A stretch of DNA of 64,000 nucleotides from Mycolicibacterium sp. TUM20985 (GTDB lineage: Bacteria; Actinomycetota; Actinomycetes; Mycobacteriales; Mycobacteriaceae): assembly GCF_030295745.1 (NCBI RefSeq), contig NZ_AP027291.1:4836001-4900000 (forward strand). Reading direction: 5' to 3'. Shown here one piece after another: positions 30,724 through 38,692 of this stretch. The notes under the pieces are model-generated. The model searched no databases. It saw nothing but the letters and a program-made list of their open reading frames with translations, and was not told the origin of the DNA. The stretch's first letter is position 1, and each line of letters starts with the position of its first letter. A program made the position numbers and the translations under genes.

Positions 30724-31173
30724 ATGATTGCCGATCGCAGTTCCCTTCGCTTCCGTGTCGCCACCGGAATCGCCGCCGCGTTCGCGGTGAGCACGCTTGC
30801 CGTGGCCTGCGGCGGTAGCGACAGTGGTTCGGAGTCCAGCACCAGCGAGACCACGTCGACCACGACGTCCACCACGACCACCGCACCGTCGACCGAGACC
30901 ACGATGGCGCCTGCGCCGACGGGTACCGAGTCGGGCACCCCGGGCACGTCCGGCGCTCCCGGCGCGGGTGCAGGCCCCGGCGGGGCGACGGCCGAGGTCC
31001 CGGGCGGCACCGGCGCAGGTGCTGGCCCCGGTGGCGCGACGGCGAGCGTGCCCGGCGGCGGCGCGGGCGCCGGCCCCGGTGGCGCGACGGCAGGCGTGCC
31101 CGGAGCGGGCGCGGGTGCCGGCCCCGGTGGCGCTGAGGCGTGCGCCGGCGGCGTGTGCGTCGGCACCGGATAG
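30724..31173 (+). CDS. Low-complexity repeat lipoprotein
   Basis: 149 residues from ATG 30724. Signal peptide and lipobox LAVACGG, a Ser/Thr-rich stretch (likely O-glycosylated), then four tandem copies of a GAGAGPGGATAxVPGG unit and a short end with two Cys (ACAGGVCVGTG). The open frame begins at 30652 but the earlier part lacks a signal peptide. Probably a cell-envelope lipoprotein; function unknown. Confidence 0.7.
   Translation: MIADRSSLRFRVATGIAAAFAVSTLAVACGGSDSGSESSTSETTSTTTSTTTTAPSTETTMAPAPTGTESGTPGTSGAPGAGAGPGGATAEVPGGTGAGAGPGGATASVPGGGAGAGPGGATAGVPGAGAGAGPGGAEACAGGVCVGTG
30961..31140 (+). repeat. Tandem 48-51-bp coding repeat
   Basis: Units start at 30961 (51 bp), 31012 (48 bp), 31060 (48 bp) and 31108 (partial). 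Each encodes GAGAGPGGATA plus a variable residue and VPGG or VPGA. The copies are nearly identical in DNA, so copy number may vary between strains. Confidence 0.85.
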
Positions 31174-31196
31174 GCACTGCGTCAGCAGACCAACCT

Positions 31197-31237
31197 CTGC
31201 GGGACTCGATATCGCCCAGCGATATCGGGTCCCGCAG
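31197..31237. terminator. Long hairpin after the repeat lipoprotein
   Basis: An 18-bp stem with one wobble pair and a 5-nt loop CCCAG (CTGCGGGAC... pairing with ...GTCCCGCAG) lies 24 nt after the lipoprotein stop and 24 nt before the next ATG. It is likely a terminator. Confidence 0.75.
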
Positions 31238-31260
31238 TGCGTTACCGGTAGAACTGACTG

Positions 31261-32193
31261 ATGCGCAAGCGCACCGGGCGGGCACGATGCGGTGACCCGT
31301 CGCAGCCCGTCGAACTGTTCTACGAGGACCTCGGCGACCGCAAGGCCCCGCCGGTGCTGCTGATCATGGGCGTGGGCGCGCAGTTGCCCCTATGGCCCGA
31401 CGGGTTCTGCAAGCTGCTGATCAAGCGCGGCTACCGAGTGATCCGCTACGACCACCGCGACATCGGCCTGTCGACCAAGATGTCCGGCCAGCGCGCCGCC
31501 GGTTCGGTGGTCCCCCGCGTCGGGCGCTATCTGCTCGGCCGGACCAGCCCGGTGCCCTACACGCTGATCGACCTGGCCGAGGACGCTCGAGGGCTGCTCG
31601 ACCACCTTCGCATCGACCGCGCACACGTCGTCGGCGCGTCGATGGGCGGCATGATCGCCCAGATCCTGGCGGGCAGTCATCCCGAGCGGGTGGCATCGCT
31701 GGCACTGCTGATGACCAGCGCGGGCAAGCCGTTGTCGGCATTGCCGAAGTGGCAGGTGATGAAGCTGGCCATCAACCCTCCCGGAACGGATGCGCCGCGC
31801 GCCGCCAAGGTCGCCTACGAGATGCGCAACATCGCCGTCATCAACGGCCCCAACTTCCTGCCGACCGACGAGCAGCTGCGCCGCCGCGTCGAGACGCTCA
31901 CCGCGCGCAGTGACTATCCGCAGGGCGGGTTGCGGCAGTTCGACGCGATTCTGGGGACGGGCAGCCTGCTGCGCTTCACCCAACGCATCACCGCGCCGAC
32001 CGTCGTCGTGCACGGGTCGCATGACCCGATGATGCGAATCCGCAACGGCCGCAACCTGGCTCGCGCCATCGACGGGGCGAGGTTCATCGTCGTCGACGGG
32101 ATGGGACACGACCTCCCCGAGCCGGTGTGGCGGCCGGTGGTCGACACGTTGGTGGAGAACTTTCCCCCGGGCGAGCACTCGCCCCGCAAGTAG
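31261..32193 (+). CDS. Alpha/beta-hydrolase (LipG paralogue)
   Basis: 310 residues. Oxyanion region LLIMGVGAQLPLWPDGF, nucleophile elbow GASMGGMIAQI, catalytic Asp in VVHGSHDPM and His in MGHDLPEPVW. It is closely related to the LipG-like protein at 35707-36609, with the same motifs in the same order. No signal peptide. Probably an esterase of unknown substrate. Confidence 0.85.
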   Translation: MRKRTGRARCGDPSQPVELFYEDLGDRKAPPVLLIMGVGAQLPLWPDGFCKLLIKRGYRVIRYDHRDIGLSTKMSGQRAAGSVVPRVGRYLLGRTSPVPYTLIDLAEDARGLLDHLRIDRAHVVGASMGGMIAQILAGSHPERVASLALLMTSAGKPLSALPKWQVMKLAINPPGTDAPRAAKVAYEMRNIAVINGPNFLPTDEQLRRRVETLTARSDYPQGGLRQFDAILGTGSLLRFTQRITAPTVVVHGSHDPMMRIRNGRNLARAIDGARFIVVDGMGHDLPEPVWRPVVDTLVENFPPGEHSPRK

Positions 32194-32229
32194 CGGCGCC
32201 GACGCTCACCGGCGTGACCAGTCCGGTTT

Positions 32230-32291
32230 CCGTTGATAACCGCACCGCGGCCTGCCATCATGGCGTTACTGATTGGGGGATCGGCAAACAC
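32230..32291 (+). promoter_or_regulatory. Second copy of the promoter/leader at 10131
   Basis: CCGTTG at 32230, GCCTGCCA at 32250 and 26 identical bases ending in the ATG at 32292 repeat the arrangement before the gene at 10193. TTGATA (32232) and CATCAT (32256), 18 nt apart, may be -35 and -10. Confidence 0.5.
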
Positions 32292-32588
32292 ATGGGCAGT
32301 TCCGGCAGACACCGTCGAGTCGTCGTCGAAACCGAGCAGGAACCATCGTCGTACAGCGTCGAGATGGAGCGTCTCGCCGAAGCGCGGTCAGCGCTTCAAT
32401 CCGCGAGGGAACGCTCTGGTCAACGATCCTGGAAGCAGCGCAGGCGCGCGGCGGCGGAGGTCGAGTCCGCCGCGCATGAGGTGCAGGTCGCGGCGGAGGC
32501 GGCGCACGCAGCTGGCGCGACCTGGACCCAAATCGGCGATGCGCTCGGCATCAACCGCGCGAACGTGGCGTCCGAGCCCCGCCGCTGA
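32292..32588 (+). CDS. Small helix-turn-helix-like protein (paralogue of 10193-10603)
   Basis: 98 residues. The open frame starts at 32127, but the ATG at 32292 is chosen because its leader and first codons match the paralogue at 10193 (MGSSGRHRR versus MSSSRGRRR). A basic helical region (RSWKQRRRAAAEVESAAHEV) leads into ATWTQIGDALGINRANVAS, a W-x-x-I-G-x-x-L-G-x-x-R HTH pattern. It lacks the Pro-rich tail of the other copy. Probable DNA-binding protein, targets unknown. Confidence 0.7.
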   Translation: MGSSGRHRRVVVETEQEPSSYSVEMERLAEARSALQSARERSGQRSWKQRRRAAAEVESAAHEVQVAAEAAHAAGATWTQIGDALGINRANVASEPRR

Positions 32589-32614
32589 GCCGAATCAATC
32601 GGCAACGGCTGCAA

Positions 32615-33208
32615 CTACTCCCGCACCACCAGGGTCAGGGCGTGGTCGACGACGGCGTCGACGTCGGTCCCGAGGTTGCCCGCCAGCCACTGCTGGGCGA
32701 GCTCGACCATCGCGCCGGTGTACATCGCCGCGCCGACGCGGGCCGCCACGGGGTCGGGTATCTGGCGACCGCCTTCGGCGACCACCATCTCGAACAGCAG
32801 GTTCTGCGTGGCCAACCGGCGCTCGGCGAGCACGGGGTTGGTGCGGGCGTCGGTGAACAGGATGCGTCCCCGCCGCGGGTCCTCCGAGCTGAACCGCAGG
32901 ACCGCGACCATGCCCGCTCGGGTCCGGTTCGGGCTGGCCTCATCGGCCTCCTCGATCGCCGCCTGGACAGCCGCCGCGAGGTGGAGGTTCACGTCGTCGT
33001 AGAGCGCACCGAGCAAGTGGTCGACGGTGTCGAAGCTCTCGTAGAAGTACCGAGTGTTGAGCTCGCACTCACGGCATACGGAACGCACCGACACCGCCGC
33101 TTCGCCGCCCTCCCCGAACAGCGTGAACGCCGCGGCGATGAGCAGACCGCGCCGTTCCGTGCGGCGATCCGTCAGCGGCACACCTGCCCACCTTGTCGGA
33201 CTCGACAC
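32615..33208 (-). CDS. TetR-family transcriptional regulator
   Basis: 197 residues from GTG 33208 (SSPTRWAGVPLTDRRTERRG). The frame is open to 33364 but the extra residues do not look like TetR. HTH region LLIAAAFTLFGEGGEAAVSVRSVCRECELNTRYFYESF is of TetR type. The ligand domain is helical. It is divergent from the MpaB-type oxygenase gene and probably represses it through the palindrome between them. Confidence 0.85.
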   Translation of the reverse strand: MSSPTRWAGVPLTDRRTERRGLLIAAAFTLFGEGGEAAVSVRSVCRECELNTRYFYESFDTVDHLLGALYDDVNLHLAAAVQAAIEEADEASPNRTRAGMVAVLRFSSEDPRRGRILFTDARTNPVLAERRLATQNLLFEMVVAEGGRQIPDPVAARVGAAMYTGAMVELAQQWLAGNLGTDVDAVVDHALTLVVRE

Positions 33209-33240
33209 CGCCCAAGCGTACGTCTCGCACTTCTGGTCAC

Positions 33241-33273
33241 GGTCGTAACCACAGTAGTAGAGTGACAACGACC
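33241..33273. promoter_or_regulatory. Operator-like palindrome around the -10 of the oxygenase gene
   Basis: GGTCGT (33241-33246) and ACGACC (33268-33273) flank TAGAGT (33258-33263), a good mycobacterial -10 for the plus-strand gene at 33300. A TetR dimer here would block that promoter. GAGGGG before ATG 33300 is the ribosome site. Confidence 0.5.
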
Positions 33274-33299
33274 GTAGCCAAAGTTCTGAGGGGCCTGCC

Positions 33300-34289
33300 A
33301 TGTTGATGCCGCACCAGATCGTCGAGCAACGCCTGCACAGGACGTTCGACGAGAACATCCGCAAGAACTACTTCCGCGGTATGGAGTTCGCCGGGCCCGT
33401 CGGCGACCCCGGCTGGTTCGGGCCGGGCAGCGCGGTGTGGCACGTGCACTCCCATATGGAGTCGCTGGTGTTCGGCTTGCAGTGCGCGGCGTACCTCGAG
33501 CGACTGGATCCGTCGATCTACTGGATGGGCATGCATCACTCGCGGCTCGTCGAACGCGATGCGAGCGGCACGGCCACCGCGCGCATCGACGCGAAGGGCG
33601 CCTTCGTCCGCCTCGGGCATTCGATCGCGTTCTTCATCGGCACCGCATACGGCTCGACGGCGACCGCTGAACGACTGGCCCAGACCGTGCGCGCGATGCA
33701 CCACACCATCAAGGGAGTCCGCCCCGACGGCGCGGCCTACGACGCCGACGACCCCGACTGGCTGCGGTGGAACTACGCGACCGTCGTCTGGGGGCTGGCC
33801 ACCGCACACGAGATGTACCACCCACAACCGTTGCGCAGCAAGAAGATCGACCGCTACTACGAGGAGTTCGTGCGCGTCGGCCACGCTTTGGGCGGCACCG
33901 ACCTCCCCGCCACGAAGGCGGAGACCCTGGAGTGCCTGAAGTCCTATCTGCCGCGGTTGGCGCTCACCCACGGCGCGGCGATGGGAACGGGTCCCAACGT
34001 GCCGATGCCGCAGAGCGCGCTCGACTGGGCCATCCGCGACACCATGCCGACGTGGGCCAAGCAGTTGATTCAGCACCAGTCGCCCAACGTCGTCGAGCGC
34101 ACCGCTCGCCGGGCCGCGGTGTGGTCGGTCATCAACGGACTGCACGCCGTGGCGGGTCCCATCCCTGAGTTTCAGCAGGCCATGGCGCGGGTCACCGAGG
34201 GGACGACCTCGCCGCACACCCTGCCGACCCACGTGCCGGGCAGCGACCCGCTGCGCACCCGCGACGAGGTGGAGTTCACCTTCGCCTGA
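33300..34289 (+). CDS. Oxygenase MpaB family protein (DUF2236)
   Basis: 329 residues. Shows DUF2236 landmarks: GPGSAVWHVHSHMESLVFG, HHTIKGVRPDG and WNYATVVWGLATAHEMY with conserved His residues that bind heme in the related Lcp (latex-clearing) proteins. Likely a heme-dependent oxygenase or hydroxylase. Controlled, by inference, by the adjacent divergent TetR regulator. Confidence 0.85.
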   Translation: MLMPHQIVEQRLHRTFDENIRKNYFRGMEFAGPVGDPGWFGPGSAVWHVHSHMESLVFGLQCAAYLERLDPSIYWMGMHHSRLVERDASGTATARIDAKGAFVRLGHSIAFFIGTAYGSTATAERLAQTVRAMHHTIKGVRPDGAAYDADDPDWLRWNYATVVWGLATAHEMYHPQPLRSKKIDRYYEEFVRVGHALGGTDLPATKAETLECLKSYLPRLALTHGAAMGTGPNVPMPQSALDWAIRDTMPTWAKQLIQHQSPNVVERTARRAAVWSVINGLHAVAGPIPEFQQAMARVTEGTTSPHTLPTHVPGSDPLRTRDEVEFTFA

Positions 34290-34360
34290 GCACCACCCCG
34301 ACTGTGACCGCAGCCACACGACATTTCCGCCCGACCGGCCCTCTTTGAGACACTGCAGGT

Positions 34361-35707
34361 ATGTCAACCACCAAGCACCGCGAGGTAGCCCGGCTGGACC
34401 GGGTGCCGCTGCCGGTCGAAGCTGCCCGCATCGGCGTGACGGGATGGCAGATCACCCGCACCGGCGCGCGGGTCGTCAGCAATCTCGCCAGCCGCGGCTC
34501 GCTGCAGCAGAAGATCCTCAAGCAGATCCCGCAGACCTTCGCCGACCTCGGCCCCACCTACGTGAAGTTCGGCCAGATCATCGCCTCCAGCCCGGGCGCG
34601 TTCGGGGAGTCGATGAGCCGCGAGTTCCGCAGCCTGCTCGACCGGGTGCCCCCCGCCAACACCGAGGCCGTCCACGCGCTCTTCAAGGAAGATCTCGGCG
34701 ACGACCCGGCCAACCTGTTCGCCAGCTTCGACGAGCAGCCGTTCGCCTCGGCGTCCATCGCCCAGGTGCACTACGCGACGCTGCACACCGGCGAGGAGGT
34801 CGTCGTCAAGATTCAGCGACCCGGCATCCGCCGACGCGTCGCCGCCGACCTGCAGATCCTCAAGCGCGGCGCGCGCCTCGTGGAGTTCGCGAAACTCGGA
34901 CAGCGCCTGAGCGCACAGGACGTCGTCGCCGACTTCGCCGACAACCTCGCCGAGGAGCTCGACTTCCGGCTCGAGGCGCAGTCGATGGACGCCTGGGTGG
35001 CGCACATGCACGCGTCCCCTCTCGGCAAGAACATCCGTGTGCCGCAAGTGTTTTGGAACCTCACCAGCGAGCGCGTGCTCACAATGGAGCGCATTCAGGG
35101 CGTCCGCATCGACGACGTGGCCGCCATCCGCAAGCAGGGCTTCGACGGCACCGAGCTGGTGAAGGCGTTGCTGTTCAGCGTCTTCGAGGGCGGGCTGCGG
35201 CACGGCCTGTTCCACGGCGACCTGCACGCGGGCAACCTGTACGTCGACCCCGACGGCAAGATCGTGTTCTTCGACTTCGGCATCATGGGTCGCGTCGACC
35301 CGCGCACGCGCTGGCTGTTGCGCGAACTGGTGTACGCCCTGCTGGTGAAGAAGGACCACGCTGCGGCGGGCAAGATCGTCGTGCTGATGGGCGCCGTCGG
35401 CAACGTCAAGCCCGAGGGTGAGGCGGCCAGGGACCTCGCGGCGTTCGCCACTCCCCTGACGATGACGTCGCTGGGCGACCTGTCCTACGCCGAGATCGGC
35501 AAGCAGCTCTCCACGCTGGCCGAGGCCTACGACGTGAAGTTGCCACGGGAGCTCGTGCTGATCGGCAAGCAGTTCCTCTACGTCGAGCGGTACATGAAGC
35601 TGCTCGCACCCAAGTGGCAGATGATGTCCGACCCGCAGCTGACGGGCTACTTCGCCAACTTCATGGTCGAGGTCAGTCGGGAGCATTCCGACGAGCTGGA
35701 CGCCTGA
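34361..35707 (+). CDS. ABC1/UbiB-family atypical kinase
   Basis: 448 residues. KxGQ motif VKFGQIIASSPG, Ala-rich loop ASASIAQVH, ATP-site Lys in EVVVKIQRPG, catalytic loop FHGDLHAGN and metal motif FFDFGIMG are all present. UbiB proteins are ATPases/kinases linked to isoprenoid lipid metabolism. Syntenic with Rv0647c, upstream of lipG and the mmaA array. The stop overlaps the next start (TGATG). No C-terminal membrane helices are obvious. Confidence 0.92.
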   Translation: MSTTKHREVARLDRVPLPVEAARIGVTGWQITRTGARVVSNLASRGSLQQKILKQIPQTFADLGPTYVKFGQIIASSPGAFGESMSREFRSLLDRVPPANTEAVHALFKEDLGDDPANLFASFDEQPFASASIAQVHYATLHTGEEVVVKIQRPGIRRRVAADLQILKRGARLVEFAKLGQRLSAQDVVADFADNLAEELDFRLEAQSMDAWVAHMHASPLGKNIRVPQVFWNLTSERVLTMERIQGVRIDDVAAIRKQGFDGTELVKALLFSVFEGGLRHGLFHGDLHAGNLYVDPDGKIVFFDFGIMGRVDPRTRWLLRELVYALLVKKDHAAAGKIVVLMGAVGNVKPEGEAARDLAAFATPLTMTSLGDLSYAEIGKQLSTLAEAYDVKLPRELVLIGKQFLYVERYMKLLAPKWQMMSDPQLTGYFANFMVEVSREHSDELDA

Positions 35708-36609
35708 TGGACATCCGCACCGGCACCGCCAAGTCGGGCGACCTCGACATCGCCTATGAGGACATGGGCGATGAGAACCATCCCGCCGTGCTGATGATCA
35801 TGGGCCTCGGTGCGCAAATGACGTTCTGGCGCAACGGTTTCTGCGAGAAGCTGGTCGACCAGGGGTTGCGCGTCGTCCGCTACGACAACCGCGACGTCGG
35901 CCTCTCGAGCAAGGTCCAGGGCACCCATACCGGGGCGCCCCTGCTGAAGCGGATGGCGCGGTCGCAGTTGGGTCTGCGCAACGCCGCCGTCTACACCCTC
36001 GAGCACATGGCCGACGACGCCGCCGCGCTGCTGGATCACCTCCGCATCGAGAAGGCTCACGTCATGGGCGCATCGATGGGCGGGATGATCGCCCAGATCT
36101 TCGCCGCGCGCTATCAGCACCGCACCAAGACGCTGGCCGTCATCTTCTCGAGCAACAACCAGGCGATGCTCCCCCCGCCGGGGCCCAAGCAGCTGCGGGC
36201 GATCACGACGCGGCCGAAGGACACCTCCCGCGAGGGCGTCATCGCCAACGCGGTCCGCGTCGGCAAGATCATCGGCAGCCCGGGCTACCGGACGTCGGAT
36301 GAACAACTGCTGGCCGACGCCGTCGAGAGCTACGAGCGGTGCTACTACCCGGCGGGCGTGGGCCGGCACCTGGGCGCGGTCCTCGGCACCGGCAGCCTGG
36401 TCGCCTACGACAAGCAGATCACCGCACCCACCGTCGTGATCCATGGGCGGGCGGACAAGTTGATGCGTCCATCCGGCGGCCGCGCCATCGCCAAGGCGAT
36501 CCGTCGGTCCCGGCTGGTGTTGTTCGACGGCATGGCTCACGACCTGCCCGAACCGCTGTGGGATGACATCGTCGGTGAACTGAAGACGACGTTCTCCGAG
36601 GTGCCCTGA
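35707..36609 (+). CDS. lipG: Alpha/beta-hydrolase LipG
   Basis: 300 residues from ATG 35707 inside the TGATG overlap with the UbiB gene; the frame opens at 35614 but only as overlap. LMIMGLGAQMTFWRNGF, GASMGGMIAQIF, VVIHGRADKLM and MAHDLPEPLWDD provide oxyanion, Ser, Asp and His positions. It matches LipG (Rv0646c) by order and length. Probable intracellular (phospho)lipase or thioesterase linked to mycolate modification by context. Confidence 0.9.
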   Translation: MDIRTGTAKSGDLDIAYEDMGDENHPAVLMIMGLGAQMTFWRNGFCEKLVDQGLRVVRYDNRDVGLSSKVQGTHTGAPLLKRMARSQLGLRNAAVYTLEHMADDAAALLDHLRIEKAHVMGASMGGMIAQIFAARYQHRTKTLAVIFSSNNQAMLPPPGPKQLRAITTRPKDTSREGVIANAVRVGKIIGSPGYRTSDEQLLADAVESYERCYYPAGVGRHLGAVLGTGSLVAYDKQITAPTVVIHGRADKLMRPSGGRAIAKAIRRSRLVLFDGMAHDLPEPLWDDIVGELKTTFSEVP

Positions 36610-36630
36610 CCGCGGCGAGAGTTGCCGCGG
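36610..36630 (+). terminator. Hairpin after lipG
   Basis: CCGCGGC (36610-36616) pairs with GCCGCGG (36624-36630) across a 7-nt loop, starting right after the lipG stop. No U-tract; possible terminator before the methyltransferase array. TAGAGT at 36669 may be a -10 for the next gene. Confidence 0.4.
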
Positions 36631-36756
36631 CCGGTCGTAGCCGATTCGGCCGCCCAAGGGCATCGGCGTAGAGTGCGCGGTTGAGCGCATTGGAGCTTGG
36701 CGAGTCATCGGCGACTTCGCCGGGCCACTGATCAGCCAAGAGAGGTACTTTCCCCC

Positions 36757-37635
36757 ATGGCGACTACCCGTAAGAAGGGCGGCCTCAAGCCGCACTTCGA
36801 GGACGTCCAGGCCCACTACGACCTGTCGGACGAGTTCTTCAGTCTCTTCCTCGACCCCACCCAGACCTACAGTTGCGCCTACTTCGAGCGCGACGACATG
36901 ACGCTGGAGGAAGCCCAGCTCGCCAAGGTCGACCTCGCGTTGGGCAAGCTGGGCCTCGAGCCGGGAATGACGCTGCTCGACGTCGGCTGCGGCTGGGGTT
37001 CGACCATGCTGCGGGCCATCGAGAAGTACGACGTGAACGTCGTCGGCCTGACGCTCAGCGAGAACCAGAAGGCCCACGTCGAAAGCGAATTCGCCAAGAA
37101 CGACAGCCCTCGCTCCAAGCGCGTGCTCCTCAACGGCTGGGAGCAGTTCGACGAGCCCGTCGACCGGATCGTGTCGATCGGTGCCTTCGAGCACTTCGGC
37201 AAGGACCGCTGGGACGACTTCTTCGCGATGGCCTACAAGGCGTTGCCGGACGACGGCGTCATGCTGCTGCACACCATCACGGCGCTCACGCTGCCCCAGA
37301 TGACCGCGGCCGGTCTGCCCCTGACGATCTCGATCGCGAAGTTCGTGAAGTTCATCCTCACCGAGATCTTCCCGGGCGGATACCTGCCGACCACCGAAAT
37401 GGCCGCTGAGTACGCGACCCGAGGCGGATTCGAGCTGACGCGCACGCAGTCGCTGCAGAAGCACTACGCCAGGACGCTGGACACCTGGTCGGCTGCGCTG
37501 GAGGCGCATCGGGACGAGGCCATCGCCGTGCAGTCCGAAGAGGTCTACGACCGCTACATGCACTACCTCACCGGCTGCGCCAAGGGCTTCCACGAGGGCT
37601 ACATCGACGTCTGTCAGTTCACGCTCGAGAAGTAA
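36757..37635 (+). CDS. Mycolic acid cyclopropane/methyl transferase (MmaA2-like)
   Basis: 292 residues from ATG 36757, preceded by an Ala/Gly-rich leader with no gene. CmaA/MmaA landmarks: HYDLSDEFFSLFLDPTQTY, SCAYFERDDMTLEEAQ (active-site Cys), SAM motif LDVGCGWGST, GWEQFDEPVDRIVSIGAFEHFG and the C-terminal EEVYDRYMHYLTGCAKGF. It closely resembles MmaA2-type enzymes that cyclopropanate or methylate mycolic-acid chains using SAM. First of three tandem paralogues; the exact product cannot be told from sequence. Confidence 0.85.
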   Translation: MATTRKKGGLKPHFEDVQAHYDLSDEFFSLFLDPTQTYSCAYFERDDMTLEEAQLAKVDLALGKLGLEPGMTLLDVGCGWGSTMLRAIEKYDVNVVGLTLSENQKAHVESEFAKNDSPRSKRVLLNGWEQFDEPVDRIVSIGAFEHFGKDRWDDFFAMAYKALPDDGVMLLHTITALTLPQMTAAGLPLTISIAKFVKFILTEIFPGGYLPTTEMAAEYATRGGFELTRTQSLQKHYARTLDTWSAALEAHRDEAIAVQSEEVYDRYMHYLTGCAKGFHEGYIDVCQFTLEK

Positions 37636-37663
37636 GCGATTCGGCCCGCGGATGCCGCCCCCG

Positions 37664-37669
37664 TAGCAT
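37664..37669 (+). promoter_or_regulatory. -10 element for a leaderless transcript of the second methyltransferase
   Basis: TAGCAT ends 7 nt before ATG 37677, so transcription would start at or next to the start codon. No -35 hexamer is clear. This would let the second methyltransferase be expressed separately from the first. Confidence 0.4.
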
Positions 37670-37676
37670 TCGCTGC

Positions 37677-38579
37677 ATGGCCGACCTCGTTCCCCACTTC
37701 GACGACGTGCAGTCGCACTACGACTTGTCCGACGACTTCTATCGCCTGTTCCTCGATCCGACGCAGACGTACAGCTGCGCGTACTTCGAACGCGACGACA
37801 TGACGCTCGAAGAGGCGCAGATCGCGAAGATGGATCTGGCGCTGGGCAAGCTCGGTTTGCTGCCGGGGATGACGCTGCTCGACATCGGCTGCGGCTGGGG
37901 TTCGACCATGCTGCGGGCCATCGAGAAGTACGACGTCAACGTCATCGGCCTGACGCTGAGCGAGAACCAGCACGCGTACGTCGAGAAGCTGTTCGCCGAG
38001 CACGACAGCCCCCGTTCCAAGCGCGTGCTGCTCAACGGGTGGGAGCAGTTCGACGAGCCGGTCGACCGGATCGTCTCGATCGGCGCCTTCGAGCACTTCG
38101 GCTACGACCGCTACGACGACTTCTTCGCGATGGCGTACCGCGTGCTGCCCGACGACGGCGTCATGCTGCTGCACACCATCTGCGGGATGTCGATGGATTA
38201 CGCCAGGGCCAACGACGTGCCGCTCACGATGGAGCTCTTCCGCTTCATCAAGTTCATCATGGCCGAGATCTTCCCGGGCGGTCAGCTGTGCAAGGCCGAC
38301 ATGATCGGCCCGATGGGCGAGAAGGCTGGCTTCACTCTCACGCGGACCCAGGAGCTTCGGCCGCATTACGCCCGCACGTTGAGCCTGTGGGCCGACGCCC
38401 TGAGCGCCCGCCGGGACGAGGCCATCGCCCTGCAGTCCGAAGAGGTCTACGACCGCTACATGCACTACCTGACGGGTTGTTCCAAGCTCTTCGCCCAGAG
38501 GCAGGCCTTCGTCAACCAGTTCACGTTCACCAAGGCGCCAGGCAAATTGGAGTCGAACACCCGCGAAACGCTAGGGTGA
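37677..38579 (+). CDS. Mycolic acid cyclopropane/methyl transferase (second paralogue)
   Basis: 300 residues. Same family as its neighbour, with YSCAYFERDDMTLEEAQIAK, LDIGCGWGST, GAFEHFGYDRYDDFF and YMHYLTGCSKLF. It differs after residue ~170 (HTICGMSMDYARANDVPLT and AQRQAFVNQFTF), where substrate specificity is set in this family. A 52-bp stretch (37885-37936) is identical to 36983-37034 of the first copy. Confidence 0.85.
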   Translation: MADLVPHFDDVQSHYDLSDDFYRLFLDPTQTYSCAYFERDDMTLEEAQIAKMDLALGKLGLLPGMTLLDIGCGWGSTMLRAIEKYDVNVIGLTLSENQHAYVEKLFAEHDSPRSKRVLLNGWEQFDEPVDRIVSIGAFEHFGYDRYDDFFAMAYRVLPDDGVMLLHTICGMSMDYARANDVPLTMELFRFIKFIMAEIFPGGQLCKADMIGPMGEKAGFTLTRTQELRPHYARTLSLWADALSARRDEAIALQSEEVYDRYMHYLTGCSKLFAQRQAFVNQFTFTKAPGKLESNTRETLG

Positions 38580-38692
38580 ACGCCTAGTTGCCCATTTTGC
38601 GGGCTATGGCCACGTAGGGTGCGATCACAAGAGGTCTCGATACTTGATCGGCTACGTCGGCGTCTTGACGAGAAAGGCCAAGCAGAGAAAAC

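Noticed and set aside
30961-31140. CRISPR-like tandem repeat
   Set aside because: The units are contiguous, in frame and coding (GPGGAT repeats), with no spacers or cas genes.
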